The notes: a model not told the origin generated them from the sequence alone. Positions 55,383 through 64,000 are shown, numbered from the stretch's first letter. The stretch: DNA of 64,000 nucleotides from Paraburkholderia phenazinium (GCF_900141745.1 NZ_FSRM01000001.1:186001-250000), one strand, 5' to 3'. A program made the numbers and translations.

Positions 55383-56666
55383 CTACACCGGCTGTGGCGA
55401 CGCTGTCCGCTCACCGCGGTTGATGCGCAGCACGATCACCGAGGCGACGAGGCACAAGCCGCCCGATATCATCGACGCCACCGTGTAAGTGCCGAGGCTC
55501 GAGCGCAGCATGCCCGCGCCCAGCGCCGCGAACGCCGCGCCGAGCTGGTGACCGGCCACCACCCAGCCGAACACGACCGGCGCTGCTTCCTTGCCGTAGA
55601 CATCGGTGGCAAGACGTACGGTGGGCGGCACGGTCGCGATCCAGTCGAGTCCATAGAAAACCGCGAACAGCGGCAAACCAAAAAAGTCGATGCCGAAAGC
55701 ATGCGGCAAATACATCAACGACAATCCGCGCAGCCCGTAATACCAGAACAGCAGCACCCGGCTATTGAAGCGATCCGACAGCCAGCCCGATAGCGTCGTA
55801 CCGAACAGATCGAAGATGCCCATGGCGGCGAGCAGCGACGCGCCCTGCACTTCGGAGAGGCCATAGTCACCGCACATGGCGATCAGGTGGGTGCCGACGT
55901 AGCCGTTGGTACTCGCCCCGCAAATAAAGAAGCTGAAAAACAGCAGCCAGAAATCGCGCGTCTTGCTTGCCATCGCGAGCGTGCCGAAAGCGATTGCCAG
56001 CGGATTCTGCTTCGAGAGTTGGGTGTTGATGGGCGAGTCGGCCGGTTCGCCGAACGGGCGCAGCGTCAGATCGGCCGGACGCTCGGGCAACAGGAAAGCC
56101 ACCAGCGGCAGCACGATCGCCGCCGCGCCCGCCACTACCCAGACCACCGGGCGCCAGCCATGATGCTCGGCAATCGCCGCGAGTAGCGGCAGGAACACCA
56201 GTTGGCCGGTGGCCGAACTGGCGGTGAGGATGCCCATCACGAGCCCGCGATGCGTCGTGAACCAGCGGTTCACCACCGTGGCGGACAAGGACAGCGCCGC
56301 CACGCCAGTCGAGCCGCCCACCATCACGCCCCAGATCAGGATCATCTGCCACGGATGCGTCATCAGCGACGACAGCGCCACACCGCTCGCCAACGTGGCG
56401 AGCGCGATCAGCACGGTTGGGCGCACGCCGAAACGTTGCATCGCCGCCGCCGCAAATGGCCCCATCAGGCCGTACAGCGCGATATTCACCGAAATTGCCA
56501 GCGAAATGGTCGCCCGGCTCCAGCCGAACTGATGCTCGAGCGGCACCATCATCACGCTTGGCGTGGCGCGCGTTCCCGCCGCAGCCAGCAACACCAGAAA
56601 CACCACCGCCACGGTCAACCAACCGTAATGGAAGCGGCCGCCAATCATTCTCGCTGCCCAGTTCAT
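55383..56666 (-). CDS. MFS transporter, oxalate/formate-antiporter-like
   Basis: A 427-residue protein with twelve predicted helices. FHYGWLTVAVVFLVLLAAAGTRATPSVMMVPLEHQFGWSRATIS at the N-terminus and LSGWLSDRFNSRVLLFWYYGLRG in the second half fit the OFA/monocarboxylate-like branch of the MFS. It is divergent from a TetR regulator, with two operator-like repeats between them, so the regulator probably controls it. The substrate is unknown. Confidence 0.82.
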   Translation of the reverse strand: MNWAARMIGGRFHYGWLTVAVVFLVLLAAAGTRATPSVMMVPLEHQFGWSRATISLAISVNIALYGLMGPFAAAAMQRFGVRPTVLIALATLASGVALSSLMTHPWQMILIWGVMVGGSTGVAALSLSATVVNRWFTTHRGLVMGILTASSATGQLVFLPLLAAIAEHHGWRPVVWVVAGAAAIVLPLVAFLLPERPADLTLRPFGEPADSPINTQLSKQNPLAIAFGTLAMASKTRDFWLLFFSFFICGASTNGYVGTHLIAMCGDYGLSEVQGASLLAAMGIFDLFGTTLSGWLSDRFNSRVLLFWYYGLRGLSLMYLPHAFGIDFFGLPLFAVFYGLDWIATVPPTVRLATDVYGKEAAPVVFGWVVAGHQLGAAFAALGAGMLRSSLGTYTVASMISGGLCLVASVIVLRINRGERTASPQPV

Positions 56667-56737
56667 CGGATCTCCAGTCGGCTCGCCGTTCGTCGAACGC
56701 AGCCGGCTCGTGTTTTGTTACGCGTTTTGTAAAGGAC

Positions 56738-56789
56738 TTGTGACAGATCAGTCACAATGGTGTTGCGATACTAGTGACCGGTCGGTAAC
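56738..56789. promoter_or_regulatory. Operator-like palindromes between the MFS gene and the TetR gene
   Basis: TTGTGACAGATCAGTCACAA (56738-56757) is an inverted repeat with nine of ten positions paired. GTGACCGGTCGGTAAC (56774-56789) contains GTnACCG/CGGTnAC half-sites. Both lie in the divergent spacer. The second resembles TetR-family operators. Confidence 0.55.
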
Positions 56790-56824
56790 ATGTCAAGCTA
56801 TCCATTATCGAACGTAGGGTCACC

Positions 56825-57469
56825 ATGTCCCAGAGCACTGCATCAGCACCGGCCAAGCCCGCCCGTCGCGCCCGCACGCAGACTGCAGGGCCGCAGGCGC
56901 AGGAGCATCTGCTGAAAGCCGCCGGCGAACTGTTCTATCGGGAGGGTGTGCGGGCGGTGGGGGTCGACGCCATCGTCGAGCGGGCCGGCGTCAACAAGAT
57001 GAGTCTATACCGCCAGTTTTCGTCGAAGGACGACCTGGTGCTGGGCTACCTGGAGCGCCAGGATACGCGGTTTTTCAGCTACGTCGAGAAGAGCTTCGCG
57101 CAGCATCCCGGCGAACCGGCCAGGCAGCTTTTGCAGTACTTCGAAGATCTGGTCGTGCGCGCATCGGTCGAAGATTATCGCGGGTGTCCGTTTGTGAATG
57201 TCGCGGTGGAGTTTCCGGATGCATCGCATGCTGCCCGGCAATTTGTCGCCGGCAACAAGGCGCGTCTGATGGCGCGCATTACCGAGCTTGCCGTCGAGGC
57301 CGGCGCCGACGACCCAGAAGCACTTGCCAATGGGCTAGGACTGCTGATCGAAGGAGTGTATGCGGCAAGCCAGACCTACGGCCCGGGCTGCGGGCCGATT
57401 CAGGCCGCGCCGCGAGTGGCGGCGCAGTTGATTGCCGCAGCTTGTGCGACACCCGCCGCGAAGCTGTAA
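56825..57469 (+). CDS. TetR-family transcriptional regulator
   Basis: A 214-residue repressor. The N-terminal helix-turn-helix is LLKAAGELFYREGVRAVGVDAIVERAGVNKMSLYRQFSSKDDLV. The larger C-terminal part is the ligand and dimer domain, with DYRGCPFVNVAVEFPD, a motif also seen in regulators responding to small aromatic or electrophilic compounds. It is divergent from the OFA-type MFS gene and probably autoregulates. Confidence 0.9.
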   Translation: MSQSTASAPAKPARRARTQTAGPQAQEHLLKAAGELFYREGVRAVGVDAIVERAGVNKMSLYRQFSSKDDLVLGYLERQDTRFFSYVEKSFAQHPGEPARQLLQYFEDLVVRASVEDYRGCPFVNVAVEFPDASHAARQFVAGNKARLMARITELAVEAGADDPEALANGLGLLIEGVYAASQTYGPGCGPIQAAPRVAAQLIAAACATPAAKL

Positions 57470-57509
57470 GCACGCGTCAGAAGGCGCGGGCCACAATCAC
57501 CGCGGCCGG

Positions 57510-57515
57510 TAAAAT
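57510..57515 (+). promoter_or_regulatory. Candidate -10 box TAAAAT for the DUF1415 gene
   Basis: GGTAAAATGAGG lies 25 nt before the ATG at 57541, the same sequence context as the rpe box. No -35 is visible. Confidence 0.35.
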
Positions 57516-57540
57516 GAGGCTTTCCGCCCGCCGCTCTGCC

Positions 57541-58113
57541 ATGTCGCCGTCTTCCTCCTTCGATTCCCACGACGTCATCCTCGCCGCCACCCGTCACTGG
57601 CTGACCCGAGCCGTTATTGGCCTGAACCTCTGTCCGTTCGCCAAGGCCGTGCACGTCAAGAACCAGATTCGCTACGCGATCAGCGAAGCGACGGATCTCG
57701 AAGGGGTCCTGATCGATCTTGAAGTGGAATTGAAGACGCTCGTTGAGGCCGATCCCGCCGAAATCGACACGACGCTGCTGATCCTTCCGCAAGCACTCGC
57801 CGATTTCCTCGAATACAACGACTGTCTGTTTTTCGCGGACCGGATGCTCAAGCAGTTGCGCCTCGCAGGCGAACTGCAGATTGCGAGTTTTCACCCGCAG
57901 TACCAGTTCGAAGGAAGCGAAGCTGACGACATCGAGAACTATACGAACCGCGCACCCTATCCGGTCCTGCACCTGCTGCGCGAGGCGAGCATCGAACGTG
58001 CGGTGGAGGCGTTTCCCGACGCCGAAGCGATCTACGAGCGCAATCAGGAAACCCTGCGCCGGCTTGGGCTGGCCGGCTGGGAAAAATGGATGAGCGAGCC
58101 GGCAGGTGAGTGA
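57541..58113 (+). CDS. DUF1415 family protein
   Basis: A 190-residue protein of the uncharacterised DUF1415 family. Conserved-looking blocks are VIGLNLCPFAKAVHVKNQIRYAIS, LLILPQALADFLEYNDCLFFADRML, and IASFHPQYQFEGSEADDIENYTNRAPYPVLHLLRE. The function is unknown; the CPFAK motif and conserved His suggest a metal or redox site, which is inference. I chose ATG 57541 (MSPSSSFD); a longer frame to 57184 runs through the TetR gene. Confidence 0.85.
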   Translation: MSPSSSFDSHDVILAATRHWLTRAVIGLNLCPFAKAVHVKNQIRYAISEATDLEGVLIDLEVELKTLVEADPAEIDTTLLILPQALADFLEYNDCLFFADRMLKQLRLAGELQIASFHPQYQFEGSEADDIENYTNRAPYPVLHLLREASIERAVEAFPDAEAIYERNQETLRRLGLAGWEKWMSEPAGE

Positions 58114-58226
58114 ATGGCAAACCTGCCGCAGATAAGCCGCAAGTCAGCAGTGAATGGCGAGTAAGCGGCAAACAGGCAGCGAACACGCGACGCGGTTTCG
58201 CCCCCCTTCCGCCCCTTAAGTCCCGC

Positions 58227-59072
58227 TCACGCCTCCACAAAAAACCGCTCGCGCAACTCCGCCAGCCCGAGCGTTTCCATCACCTCATTGAGCCGCTCCG
58301 TTGGACGGCGGCGCGGCAAGTCCTTGTACTGGGCGATGATCAGTTCGTTCTTCATCGAATGCTCCCAGCCCACGAGTTCGGTCACGCTCACCTGATAGCC
58401 GTGCGCCTCGAGCTGCAGACAGCGCAGCACGTTGGTGATCTGGCTGCCGAACTCCCGCGTATGCAGCGGATGGCGCCAGATTTCCGTCAAGGCGTTGCCG
58501 AGCGACCTGCTCTTGTTCTGACGCAGCACTCCCGCCACTTCGGCCTGACAGCAGGGCACCACCACGATGTACTTCGCATGCTTTTCCAGCGCGAAGCGAA
58601 TCGCATCGTCGGTCGCCGTGTTGCAAGCGTGCAGCGCCGTAACGATATCGATCTGCGGCGGCAACCGGTCCGACGAAATTGATTCGGCCACCGACAGATT
58701 CAGGAACGACATGCCCTTGAAGCCGAGCCGCGTAGCCAGCGCCTCCGAACTCGTCACGAGTTCTTCACGCGTTTCAATGCCGTAGATGTGCGAATTATCC
58801 CGATGCTCCTTGAAAAACAGGTCATACAGGATAAAACCAAGGTAGGACTTCCCCGCACCGTGATCGACGAGGGTCAGGTCACCCTGGGTTTCTTTCAGAT
58901 CTTTCAGCAACGGCTCGATGAACTGGAACAGGTGATAGACCTGTTTCAGCTTGCGACGGCTGTCCTGATTCATTTTGCCGTCGCGCGTGAGGATGTGCAG
59001 TTCCTTTAGCAGTTCGACAGATTGGTTGGGACGAATTTCGTGAGTTTTGCTGGACATCGTACGGACCATCAT
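58227..59072 (-). CDS. SAM-dependent methyltransferase-like protein
   Basis: A 281-residue protein. The SAM-binding loop reads LTLVDHGAGKSYLGFILYDLF, followed by IDIVTALHACNTATDDAIRFALEKHAKYIVVVPCCQAEV. The VPCCQ element recalls the Methyltransf_32 family, whose members include RNA-modification proteins. The target is unknown. The start may be ATG 59072, 59069 or 59057 (MSSKTHEIRP); none has a good ribosome binding site. Confidence 0.75.
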   Translation of the reverse strand: MMVRTMSSKTHEIRPNQSVELLKELHILTRDGKMNQDSRRKLKQVYHLFQFIEPLLKDLKETQGDLTLVDHGAGKSYLGFILYDLFFKEHRDNSHIYGIETREELVTSSEALATRLGFKGMSFLNLSVAESISSDRLPPQIDIVTALHACNTATDDAIRFALEKHAKYIVVVPCCQAEVAGVLRQNKSRSLGNALTEIWRHPLHTREFGSQITNVLRCLQLEAHGYQVSVTELVGWEHSMKNELIIAQYKDLPRRRPTERLNEVMETLGLAELRERFFVEA

Positions 59073-59446
59073 CGATTACACGGCGAACGTGCGACAGGCG
59101 ACGGAAAAAGAGAGAAGTTGCTGCCAGTTTACCCAAACCGCGGCAGATCTACCGATTCAAGGCCGCCAAACGTGCGCGAAACGCGTATTCCTGGAACACT
59201 TCCTGCTCTGAAAAGGGGGCGGGAAGCGCACTAGATAGGACGCGAAACGCGTAGAAAGCGAAGCATGCAGCCCAAGCCCCGTGGCAGGCCGCATTTAGAA
59301 CAACGACACACTACCGGCTGCCAGATCGATCAGGCGAACCGTACACGTGTGGGGAGGTCGGACCGGAACACTGGTCCGGACGTTACGTAACCTGCAGTGC
59401 GCCGCGATGTTAACCGGAAGCGCGCTCAGACGATATTGAGGCGGCA
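59073..59446. other. Divergent spacer methyltransferase / 106-aa protein
   Basis: This 374-bp stretch has no supported ORF. CGGACC (59359-59364) and GGTCCG (59373-59378) form a 6-bp inverted repeat with an 8-bp centre. The palindrome GTTACGTAAC (59382-59391) lies just after. Both may be regulatory for the gene at 59447; no clear -35/-10 pair is seen. Confidence 0.4.
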
Positions 59447-59767
59447 ATGGATACGATACCCAACGGCAACGCCGAACAGAAATTCCAGGAAATGTTGACC
59501 AAACTATTGGCAACGCCAACCTGGTCCGAGAAACAGCAGATCGAACTCGAAATGGCGCGTGACATTTCGGTTGAGATGCTGCGCCTCGCCGAGTTGATGC
59601 GTGATGGCACCGTCGACATGGAAACCTGTCTGACGATGCTCAAGTACGCGAAGGTACTCGACTTCGTGATGACCACGCTCGCGTCCCGGCGCGATATCAA
59701 GCCGCAGACGCTGCGGGTGATTTTCAAGCTCGCCGGGCTGAAGGTCGACGAGGAGTATCCGGGGTGA
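59447..59767 (+). CDS. Conserved-looking hypothetical protein (106 aa)
   Basis: I do not recognise a family. The product is acidic and almost entirely helical, with LLATPTWSEKQQIELEMARDISVEMLRLAELMRDGTVDMETCLTML forming two or three amphipathic helices, and no signal or membrane segment. Codon use matches neighbouring genes. A hairpin follows at 59821-59859 (AAGGGCCGC/GCGGCCCTT, 21-nt loop). The gene stands alone between a divergent methyltransferase and an MFS gene. Confidence 0.65.
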   Translation: MDTIPNGNAEQKFQEMLTKLLATPTWSEKQQIELEMARDISVEMLRLAELMRDGTVDMETCLTMLKYAKVLDFVMTTLASRRDIKPQTLRVIFKLAGLKVDEEYPG

Positions 59768-60271
59768 GACGCCCGGCGCGGTACAGATAAACCGAAGAGC
59801 AAAGGCGTCGACACGCTTTCAAGGGCCGCATTGCGCAGCGATAAGGCGCGGCGGCCCTTTGCTTGACGCTTTAGCCGGTCCGAAAGCGCACCCACACCTG
59901 CTTCAGAAATGCTGCGACGCAGCAGCAATGTCCGCAACGAAATGCGAGCTTCGCGCGCTTCGAGAATCGCGTCATGCTCCTTGAACGCCACCTTCTATGG
60001 GTCGCCGGTTCTCTTCCTCATCATTCGCTCAAACATCAAGCGTAGCCCTCCGCCGGCATTGCTTTCGCAGTGCCCGCGCATGCGTCCCCGCCTGACGCGC
60101 GCCCGAGAGGTTGCTTGACCAGTCTTGCAAGCGCCTCCATTATCGGCAACTGCACACGCAGTTCCGCCTGCAGAGCGGGACGCACACGACAGAAGCGCCG
60201 CCAGCACGGCATCGCAGCGGAGCTGCAGGATCTACACGACGGATGCCGCCCCTCACGGAGGAGACATTGTT
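59768..60271 (+). other. Spacer before the ACS-type MFS gene
   Basis: This 504-bp stretch contains the hairpin 59821-59859, likely ending the upstream transcript, though only TTT follows. Short Arg/Cys-rich frames here look non-coding. TTGACC (60115-60120) could be a -35, but the -10 region (ATTATC) is poor. I see nothing else. Confidence 0.35.
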
Positions 60272-61558
60272 ATGAGAAAAATGCGTTGGGTTGTGATCTT
60301 TCTGTGCTTTCTGGCCATTGCGGTGAACTACGTCGATCGGGCGAATCTCGCGGTCGCCGCGCCGCAGATCGAAAAGGCGCTCGGCATCGGGCCGGCCCAG
60401 ATGGGTCTCATCCTGAGTGGCTTCTTCTGGACGTACGCGTTCATGCAGATGCCGTTCGGCTGGTTTGTCGACCGGGTCGGCGCCCGCATCGCGCTGCCGC
60501 TGGCAGTGGGCTGGTGGTCGGTGTTCACGGCCGCCACGTCGGTAGCGGGCAGCGTCAGTGCGATGTTCGGCTGCCGGCTGATGCTCGGCATCGGCGAGGC
60601 GGGTGCGTATCCGTCCTGCGCCAAGCTGGTCGCGCAGTGGTTCAAGCCAGCGCAGCGGGCAATCGCCACCAGCATCTTCGATAGCGGCTCGCGAGTCGGT
60701 TCTGCATTGTCGATCCCGCTCGTTGCATTGATCATCAGCACCGCGGGCTGGAAGGCCTCGTTCGTCATCACGGGCCTGCTGGGCGCGGTGTGGATCGTCG
60801 GCTGGCTGGTGATCTACCGCAGCCCCGCCCACGGCGACATGACCGGCCCCACTGACGTCCAGCTACAGCGTCAGCCACGCGCCGGCGAACCGCACGCGAG
60901 CTGGGCGTCGCTGTTCCGCCATCGCACGGTGTGGGGCATGATGCTCGGCTTCTTCTGCCTGAACTTCGTGATCTATTTCTTCATCACGTGGTTTCCGAGC
61001 TATCTCGTGCAGACGCGCGGCTTTTCGCTCAAATCGCTGGGCACGCTTGGGACGATTCCGGCATTGATGTCGATTCCCAGCGGCTGGCTGGGCGGTTATG
61101 TTTCCGACGCGCTCTACCGGCGCGGCTGGAGCCTCACCGCATCGCGCAAGACGTGCATGGTGGGCGGCATGCTGATGTCGTCGGTGATCACGCTGTCGGC
61201 CTTCACCTCGAATATCTATCTGATGCTGACGTGCTTCGGCGTCGCGTACGGCAGTCTCGCGTTTGCCGCCGCGAGTATCTGGTCGCTGCCCGCGGATGTC
61301 GCCCCCACACCGAACCATGTTGCGTCGCTCAGCGGCATTCAGAATTTCGCCTCGAACCTGGCCGGGATCGTCATCACTACGTTTACCGGCGTGATGGTCG
61401 CGTTAACCAAAGGCTCATTCACGATTCCGCTGATCGTCGCAGGTGGATTCTGCTTTTTGGGCGCGTTTAGCTATCTGGTGATCGTGGACCGGGTCGAGCC
61501 GCTGCCCACCAGGCACGATGGGCATCACGATGCCGAGACCGCGCGCTCGCCGGTCTAG
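60272..61558 (+). CDS. MFS transporter, anion:cation symporter type
   Basis: A 428-residue protein with twelve predicted helices. IAVNYVDRANLAVAAPQI is the ACS-family helix-1 signature, PFGWFVDRVGARIALPLAVGW the loop 2-3 motif, and GIGEAGAYPSCAKLVAQWF follows. Such proteins take up hexuronates, tartrate, phthalate and similar acids. I chose ATG 60272 (MRKMRWVVIF) for its GGAGGAGAC; the in-frame start at 60125 lacks support. No catabolic gene is adjacent. Confidence 0.87.
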   Translation: MRKMRWVVIFLCFLAIAVNYVDRANLAVAAPQIEKALGIGPAQMGLILSGFFWTYAFMQMPFGWFVDRVGARIALPLAVGWWSVFTAATSVAGSVSAMFGCRLMLGIGEAGAYPSCAKLVAQWFKPAQRAIATSIFDSGSRVGSALSIPLVALIISTAGWKASFVITGLLGAVWIVGWLVIYRSPAHGDMTGPTDVQLQRQPRAGEPHASWASLFRHRTVWGMMLGFFCLNFVIYFFITWFPSYLVQTRGFSLKSLGTLGTIPALMSIPSGWLGGYVSDALYRRGWSLTASRKTCMVGGMLMSSVITLSAFTSNIYLMLTCFGVAYGSLAFAAASIWSLPADVAPTPNHVASLSGIQNFASNLAGIVITTFTGVMVALTKGSFTIPLIVAGGFCFLGAFSYLVIVDRVEPLPTRHDGHHDAETARSPV

Positions 61559-61639
61559 GTCGAGCACGAGAGGGCTCTGGACACGAAGTCGCCGCGGGTT
61601 TGCCCGCAAGCGGCTCGCGGTGTGAAAATAGAGGGCTTT

Positions 61640-61680
61640 GCGCGGCCAGACGTGGCAAGCTGGCCGCGCGCACCGTTTTC
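61640..61680 (+). terminator. Probable terminator after the MFS gene
   Basis: GCGCGGCCAG (61640-61649) and CTGGCCGCGC (61660-61669) form a perfect 10-bp stem; TTTTC follows 6 nt later. It is 20-30 nt before the flavoprotein start, so it could also fold in that gene's leader. Confidence 0.5.
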
Positions 61681-61700
61681 TCCCTCACGCTCTCATCCGA

Positions 61701-63011
61701 ATGCACCCCATGTCCAACCTGACCGATTCCGCTCGCGTCGCCGTGATTGGCGGCGGCCCCGCCGGGCTGATGGCCGCCGAGGCATTAGCTTCGGGAGGCG
61801 TGCAGGTCGATGTGTACGACGCGATGCCGTCGGTGGGACGCAAGTTCCTGATGGCAGGCAAAGGCGGGATGAACATCACGCATTCCGAGCCGCTTGAGGC
61901 GTTCCTCGGACGCTACGGCGCACGGCGTGAACAGATCGCAGCGCTACTGGACATGTTCGGGCCGGACGCGTTGCGCGCGTGGCTTCATAAGTTGGGCGTC
62001 GAAACGTTCGTCGGCAGTTCAGGCCGCGTGTTTCCTACCGATATGAAAGCGGCGCCGATGCTTCGCGCCTGGCTGCATCGCCTGAGGGAATCGGGCGTGC
62101 GGTTTCACATGCGGCATAAGTGGGTGGGATGGGATGCGTCGGACGGCGCAGGTGACGAGGGCACGCGGAACACTGAACGCGGGAACTCCCCGCAGCAAAA
62201 GCTTCTCTTCATGACGCCCACGGGCGAGCAGCAGGTGCGCGCGGACGCCGTGATATTCGCGCTGGGTGGCGGAAGCTGGCCGCGCCTCGGCTCAGATGCC
62301 GCATGGGTGCCGTTGATGACGGCGCGCGATGTGCCCGTTGCACCACTCCTCCCCGCCAACTGCGGCTTCGATGCAAACTGGAGCGACTACTTCCGCGAGC
62401 GTTTCGCGGGACAGCCAGTGAAACCCGTGTCAATCACGTTGATCGACACAGACGGCAACGCCCAGCATCGGCAAGGCGAGTTCGTCGTCACCGAAACGGG
62501 TATTGAGGGGAGTCTGGTGTACGCGCTGTCGGCAGCGATCCGCGAGCGGATCCTGACGGATGGCGAGGTGACGATCATGCTCGATCTTGCTCCCGCACTC
62601 ACCGCGCAACGCGTGCTCGACGAAGTCACCCGCCCGCGCGGCTCACGCTCGATGTCGACCCATCTCCAGAGCCGCATCGGCCTGGGCGGAGTCAAACTCG
62701 GCCTGCTGCATGAAGCGCTGTCGAAAGAGGCGTTCGCCGACACGGCGCTGCTCGCTCAGACGATCAAGGCGCTGCCGCTGAAACTCGTACGCCCACGGCC
62801 GATTGAGGAAGCCATCAGCAGCGCGGGAGGTGTGCCGTTTGAGGCACTCGATGCGCGTCTGATGATCGGGCATGTGCCGGGGGCGTTCTGCGCCGGTGAA
62901 ATGCTCGACTGGGAAGCGCCGACCGGCGGGTACCTGCTGACCGCGTGCTTCGCAAGCGGTTTGGCCGCGGGACGCGGGGCGCTGGCTTATCTGGCTGACA
63001 CCAGACGCTGA
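61701..63011 (+). CDS. FAD/NAD(P)-binding flavoprotein, HI0933/BaiN-like
   Basis: A 436-residue flavoprotein of the HI0933-type family. The FAD motif is VAVIGGGPAGLMAAEALAS, followed by GRKFLMAGKGGMNITHSEP, characteristic of this family. The C-terminal FAD segment is GAFCAGEMLDWEAPTGGYLLTACFASG. The substrate is unknown. The start may be ATG 61701 or 61710 (MSNLTDSA); neither has a clear ribosome binding site, and a terminator-like hairpin precedes it. Confidence 0.87.
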   Translation: MHPMSNLTDSARVAVIGGGPAGLMAAEALASGGVQVDVYDAMPSVGRKFLMAGKGGMNITHSEPLEAFLGRYGARREQIAALLDMFGPDALRAWLHKLGVETFVGSSGRVFPTDMKAAPMLRAWLHRLRESGVRFHMRHKWVGWDASDGAGDEGTRNTERGNSPQQKLLFMTPTGEQQVRADAVIFALGGGSWPRLGSDAAWVPLMTARDVPVAPLLPANCGFDANWSDYFRERFAGQPVKPVSITLIDTDGNAQHRQGEFVVTETGIEGSLVYALSAAIRERILTDGEVTIMLDLAPALTAQRVLDEVTRPRGSRSMSTHLQSRIGLGGVKLGLLHEALSKEAFADTALLAQTIKALPLKLVRPRPIEEAISSAGGVPFEALDARLMIGHVPGAFCAGEMLDWEAPTGGYLLTACFASGLAAGRGALAYLADTRR

Positions 63012-63059
63012 ACCAGGGCACCCTTCGCCGTCCCTTGTTCGCTCGCGGACTGTCGGTCC

Positions 63060-64000
63060 CTAGCGCGCCTTCAACCGCCACAGCGACGTCACTTCCGCCA
63101 CGCGTGCGGCGTGCAGCGGATCGGTCTCATCCGACGACTTCGGATGCCGAGGCCGGATATCTTCCCGACCGATCACCGTAAGCCCAGCCTTGTCGATCGC
63201 CTCGAGCAAAAACTCGCGCGTGCGCAGACCAAGATGTTCAGCGAAATCCGACAGGATCAACCAGCCCTCCCCACCGGGCGACAGATGGTCCGCCAGCCCG
63301 TTCAGGAAGCCGAGCAGCATACGGCTGTCGTTGTCGTAGATTGCGTATTCGATCGGCGACGCCGGCCGCGCCGGCACCCACGGCGGGTTACAGACCACGA
63401 GCGGTGCGCGGCCTTCGGGGAACAGATCGGCCTCAACCACTTCAACCTGCTGGGTATAACCGAGACGTGTGAGATTCTCGCGCGCACACGCCAGCGCCCG
63501 CGGGTCCTGATCCGTGGCGACGATCTTCTTCACACCGCGTTTGGCCAGCAGCGCAGCGAGCACACCCGTGCCCGTGCCGATATCGAATGCCTTGTTCAGT
63601 GAAGGCAACGGCGTACGCGCAACCAGATCGATGTACTCACCACGCACCGGCGAAAACACGCCGTAGTGCGGATGAATGCGCTCGCCAAGCAGCGCAATCT
63701 CCACGCCCTTCTTGCGCCATTCGTGAGCGCCGATCAGACCCAGCAGTTCGCGCAGCGAAACCACCGACGGCTCATCAGTCGACGGACCATACGTCTCCGC
63801 ACAGGCCAGCGCCACTTCTGGCGCACGGCGCAGGGGAATGGCGTAGCTGGCGTCGAGCGGAATCAGCAGCATGCCGAGCGTACGCGCACGTTGCGACTGC
63901 GCCTGGCGGTGAAAATTAAAGGCGTCGATCAGCGTCTCAGCCTGCTTGCGCGGCTTGCGTTCGACGCGGCGCGTCACCGCCTGCAAAAGCTGGCGGGCGT
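63060..64000 (-). CDS. Methyltransferase with NPPW motif (5' truncated)
   Basis: The frame continues to the window edge, so the N-terminus is missing; 312 or more residues are visible. The SAM motif is FDIGTGTGVLAALLAKRG, followed by VATDQDPRALACARENL and the substrate-binding LVVCNPPWVPARPAS (NPPW), as in N- or Gln-methyltransferases of the HemK/RlmG type. The N-terminal part is unlike PrmC. The target is unknown. A TTG at 63986 is in frame but not a convincing start. Confidence 0.8.
   Translation of the reverse strand, partial: ARQLLQAVTRRVERKPRKQAETLIDAFNFHRQAQSQRARTLGMLLIPLDASYAIPLRRAPEVALACAETYGPSTDEPSVVSLRELLGLIGAHEWRKKGVEIALLGERIHPHYGVFSPVRGEYIDLVARTPLPSLNKAFDIGTGTGVLAALLAKRGVKKIVATDQDPRALACARENLTRLGYTQQVEVVEADLFPEGRAPLVVCNPPWVPARPASPIEYAIYDNDSRMLLGFLNGLADHLSPGGEGWLILSDFAEHLGLRTREFLLEAIDKAGLTVIGREDIRPRHPKSSDETDPLHAARVAEVTSLWRLKAR

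Noticed and set aside
56738..56757. CRP site in the TetR/MFS spacer
   Set aside because: The TGTGA and TCACA halves are 8 bp apart, not 6, so a canonical CRP site is unlikely; I treat it as an operator of the adjacent TetR regulator instead.

Overview
The window is a gene-dense, GC-rich (about 63 %) piece of a betaproteobacterial main chromosome, most likely Paraburkholderia or a close Burkholderia relative. The basis is the gene content and order (paaN-paaG-paaI-paaK; mltA/apaG; rpe-gph-trpEGDC-ung; hemA-prfA-prmC-grxD-ubiX), the strong GC bias at third codon positions, and the many solute transporters. The genus is inferred, not proven. I see no rRNA, tRNA, insertion sequence, prophage or CRISPR array. 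Two genes run off the ends: paaN at the left and a methyltransferase at the right.

Layout. 1-4064: phenylacetate catabolism (PaaN, PaaG, PaaI, PaaK). 4292-6882: envelope and housekeeping genes (MltA, ApaG, ribulose-phosphate epimerase) plus an untracked 44-codon membrane ORF head to head with mltA. 6879-13570: gph, then a tryptophan operon with a leader peptide and attenuator (trpL-trpEGDC), a CYTH protein and Ung. 13617-18256, minus strand: azoreductase, M61 protease, DsbC and a UbiH-type hydroxylase. 18377-20320: ychF, then a HigBA toxin-antitoxin pair. 20357-26054: glycerophosphodiester phosphodiesterase facing the UgpBAEC importer of glycerol-3-phosphate. 26209-32427: a Crp/Fnr-type regulator, a ribose-type ABC importer with an Asp/Glu-racemase-like protein, and a divergent NAD-dependent epimerase/dehydratase. 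32795-41830: EttA, an AsmA-like protein, a cupin-MFS-SDR cassette, and a minus-strand group of hydrolases. 42024-48179: an orphan response regulator, then hemA, prfA, prmC, grxD, ubiX and a DODA-type dioxygenase. 48704-64000: an amino acid permease, cold-shock protein, Hsp70-like protein, three MFS transporters, an H-NS-like protein, nitroreductase, TetR regulator, DUF1415, two methyltransferases and a flavoprotein.

The most informative finds lie between genes. First, a 24-codon ORF with three Trp codons precedes an intrinsic terminator and a competing hairpin ahead of trpE, a textbook attenuator arrangement. Second, the ribose-type importer and the epimerase share a symmetric divergent promoter region. 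Each side carries a TGTGA-N6-TCACA-like site, exactly 22 nt from a TATGAT -10 box, and a Crp-family regulator with the matching recognition-helix residues is encoded at the far end of the same locus. Third, an intrinsic terminator with a second stable hairpin sits in the leader of the H-NS-like gene, suggesting attenuation or a small RNA. Other candidates are operator-like inverted repeats at azoR, the permease and the TetR/MFS pair; a possibly leaderless higB transcript; a clamp-binding-like motif in Ung; and a racemase homologue that appears to lack the second catalytic cysteine.

All assignments come from reading the sequence and recalling family motifs; no database search was run.
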